NCBI GenBank assembly: GCA_916613615.1
Contig: OU744731.1
Coordinates: 15,878,726 to 15,942,725, forward strand
Reading direction: 5' to 3'
Origin: Steromphala cineraria
Taxonomy: Eukaryota; Mollusca; Gastropoda; Trochida; Trochidae
Length of the DNA: 64,000 bases
Shown: positions 62,331 to 64,000 of the stretch, one piece after another
Position numbering within the stretch: position 1 is the stretch's first letter
Layout of the letters: each line of letters opens with the position of its first letter
The notes under the pieces: model-generated
The model's input: the letters and a program-made list of their open reading frames with translations, nothing else
The model's database searches: none
What the model was told of the DNA's origin: nothing
Made by a program: the position numbers and the translations under genes

Positions 62331-64000
62331 AAATGAATGATGTGGTAATATGGTTTAATTGTGTAACCATCTTTTATATGATAATTGATTATGGCTGCCA
62401 TCATGATTTTTTTATCTTTTAAAATGCTATTCTTCTGTTGGAAACCACTAGAGTTTGAACAAACATTAATACAAGAATGATATAATCATGATTTGTTAAC
62501 AAGCAGTAGGTTTTTGTATAACATTTTTGTATATCTATGGCTAAATTGGTGACCATCTTGGACTTTTTAATCTTCAAAATGCTACTTTTATGTGGGCATC
62601 TGTATTAATTTCATTATGATATCTTGATTGGTTTAGGAGTATTCATTTAGTCACACTCTCAACTTCCAAAGAACTAAAAAGATGATGCACATAAACATTT
62701 GGAATATATCCCTCTGACACAAATCACAAATTCAGCTAGTGATAGGTCCAATTGCCAAAGTAAACTGTCCAGGTCAATGCCTCATTTAATTCTAACTGAA
62801 GATTTCTGAATATCTTAAATCTTGACCTATGTTAGTGCAATCTGATTGGTCAGAATAGGCTAGCAACATGGGGGTTTATGCTAATTACTAGATATGATGA
62901 CCTATGATGACCTCTTGCACCTGCATGTAGCTTATGTAACTTATCCTCTTATGTAAGTTACTGTTATTCCATATAGTGAGTCTCCTCCCATCATTTCAAT
63001 ATGCAAAACTGATACTCTTTAGAGGAGAGTTGCAGGAGAGGGGCTGGAAGGATAGATGGGGAAAGGGGTTGAGGGGAGGGGGATAGAAGGAATGTGGGAT
63101 AGGTTTGCAATGGAAGGACAGGAGAAAAAAGGGGAGGAGGGAAAGGGGGGATAGAAGGGGTGGGGTAGAAGAGAGGTTTGCAATGGAAATAATCTGGAGG
63201 TCAACTCAGTAATATGTTTATTGAAGTCTTAACTAACAGAGAGAATTGGTGAGAAAGACTTTGTAAAAAAAGAATTGTTCAGACAGCTGTTCAATTAGTT
63301 TTGAAGATGAATATTAAATGATATCTTTTATAAGCATGACAAACAAAATAATATATAATTTGTTATTCATTAACCAAAATTTTTAATTTGGAATAAATTA
63401 ATTGCATGGGAACAATGGACTAAAAAACCTAACAGTTAGTGTTGGGAGTGAAAAAATTTAATCATTTTAAATGCTTTTGAAAAGGATTTGTTTGAATTGA
63501 ATGATCATTATAATTATCTAGATAATCATTGTTCAGATCGTAATCAGATATAGATGATTATAAAATGTATATTTATCCCTCACTGGCTATGTTATTTGCC
63601 ATATATATGAAGTGTCAGGAATTATGTAAAACGGAAAGGATTTATTAAAACAGTCATGCTTCAGGCTGTTCGCAGATAAAGATGATTCATACAGTTTTTT
63701 GTAACTGTATTTATAGTGTTGATAAATATTACAACAAGCGTATCAATACAAATATAATGACATTGATTTGATTGATCAGGAAATGTATTCTTTTCAATGA
63801 ATTTCATGAAATCTAATTGAAAATTCAATATAATTGACATATTGACCATCTTGGATTCTTGATAATAAAATAAATGCGTCTTTGTCAGGAATCACTATAT
63901 AAAAAAATACTCACTTTTCAGAATGATATCTTAATTGATTTAGTAGGAGTAGTACTTGGCCTGAAATCTAATTGAAAAATAATGACTTCTATGATGACAT
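62331..64000. other. Intergenic, no gene seen
   Basis: AT-rich except for the purine-rich tract at 63022-63180, listed separately. No exon recognised. Confidence 0.5.
63022..63180 (+). repeat. Purine-rich, G-run-rich tract
   Basis: About 160 bp of almost only G and A on the plus strand, with many GGGG runs and a duplicated GGTTTGCAATGGAA (63102 and 63175 areas). It could form a quadruplex or triplex. No coding. Confidence 0.7.

Overview
The window is animal nuclear DNA: AT-rich, with short exons split by GT-AG introns, many dispersed repeats and no prokaryotic gene layout. The repeats suggest a lophotrochozoan, probably a mollusc. They include short elements ending in TAGCTCATCAGG-type inverted repeats with amplified internal units, palindromic MITEs, tRNA-derived SINEs and 5'-truncated LINEs. 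The species is not determinable from the sequence alone.

Three conserved genes can be assembled exon by exon, and the reading phase matches at every junction. (1) LRRC27, plus strand, 4037-21848. The 5' exons are missing; 375 residues are visible, from the last leucine-rich repeat through a charged coiled-coil region to the stop. (2) FAM193 (FAM193A/B family), minus strand, 45048 down to 27069. Twenty coding exons give 1,587 residues, including the conserved C-terminal domain and a series of CxCxxC motifs. (3) RNF4, minus strand, 58843 down to 51789. Seven coding exons, one only 19 nt long, give a 213-residue SUMO-targeted ubiquitin ligase with clustered SUMO-interaction motifs and a C-terminal RING. 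LRRC27 and FAM193 converge tail to tail. RNF4 and FAM193 lie head to tail on one strand, RNF4 upstream, which from memory is also the human 4p16.3 arrangement.

Layout: 1-2244, fragment of a PHD-finger gene with a 33-bp proline-rich coding minisatellite; 2245-4036, no gene recognised, one CpG-rich patch; 4037-22525, LRRC27 with LINE, SINE and other repeat insertions in its introns; 22526-27068, repeat cluster and the FAM193 3' flank; 27069-45048, FAM193; 45049-51788, intergenic repeats including a MITE with a perfect 9-bp target duplication; 51789-58843, RNF4, with a 5 x 87-bp tandem repeat and a CpG-rich island in its introns; 58844-64000, no host gene recognised, only a decayed Tc1-type transposase, a LINE 3' end and a purine-rich tract.

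Most interesting points: the RNF4-FAM193 microsynteny; the CpG island with a possible first exon inside RNF4; the possible C-terminus-switching exon of LRRC27; the repeated CxCxxC motifs of FAM193; and several well-resolved MITE insertions. I found no clearly new multi-gene system.
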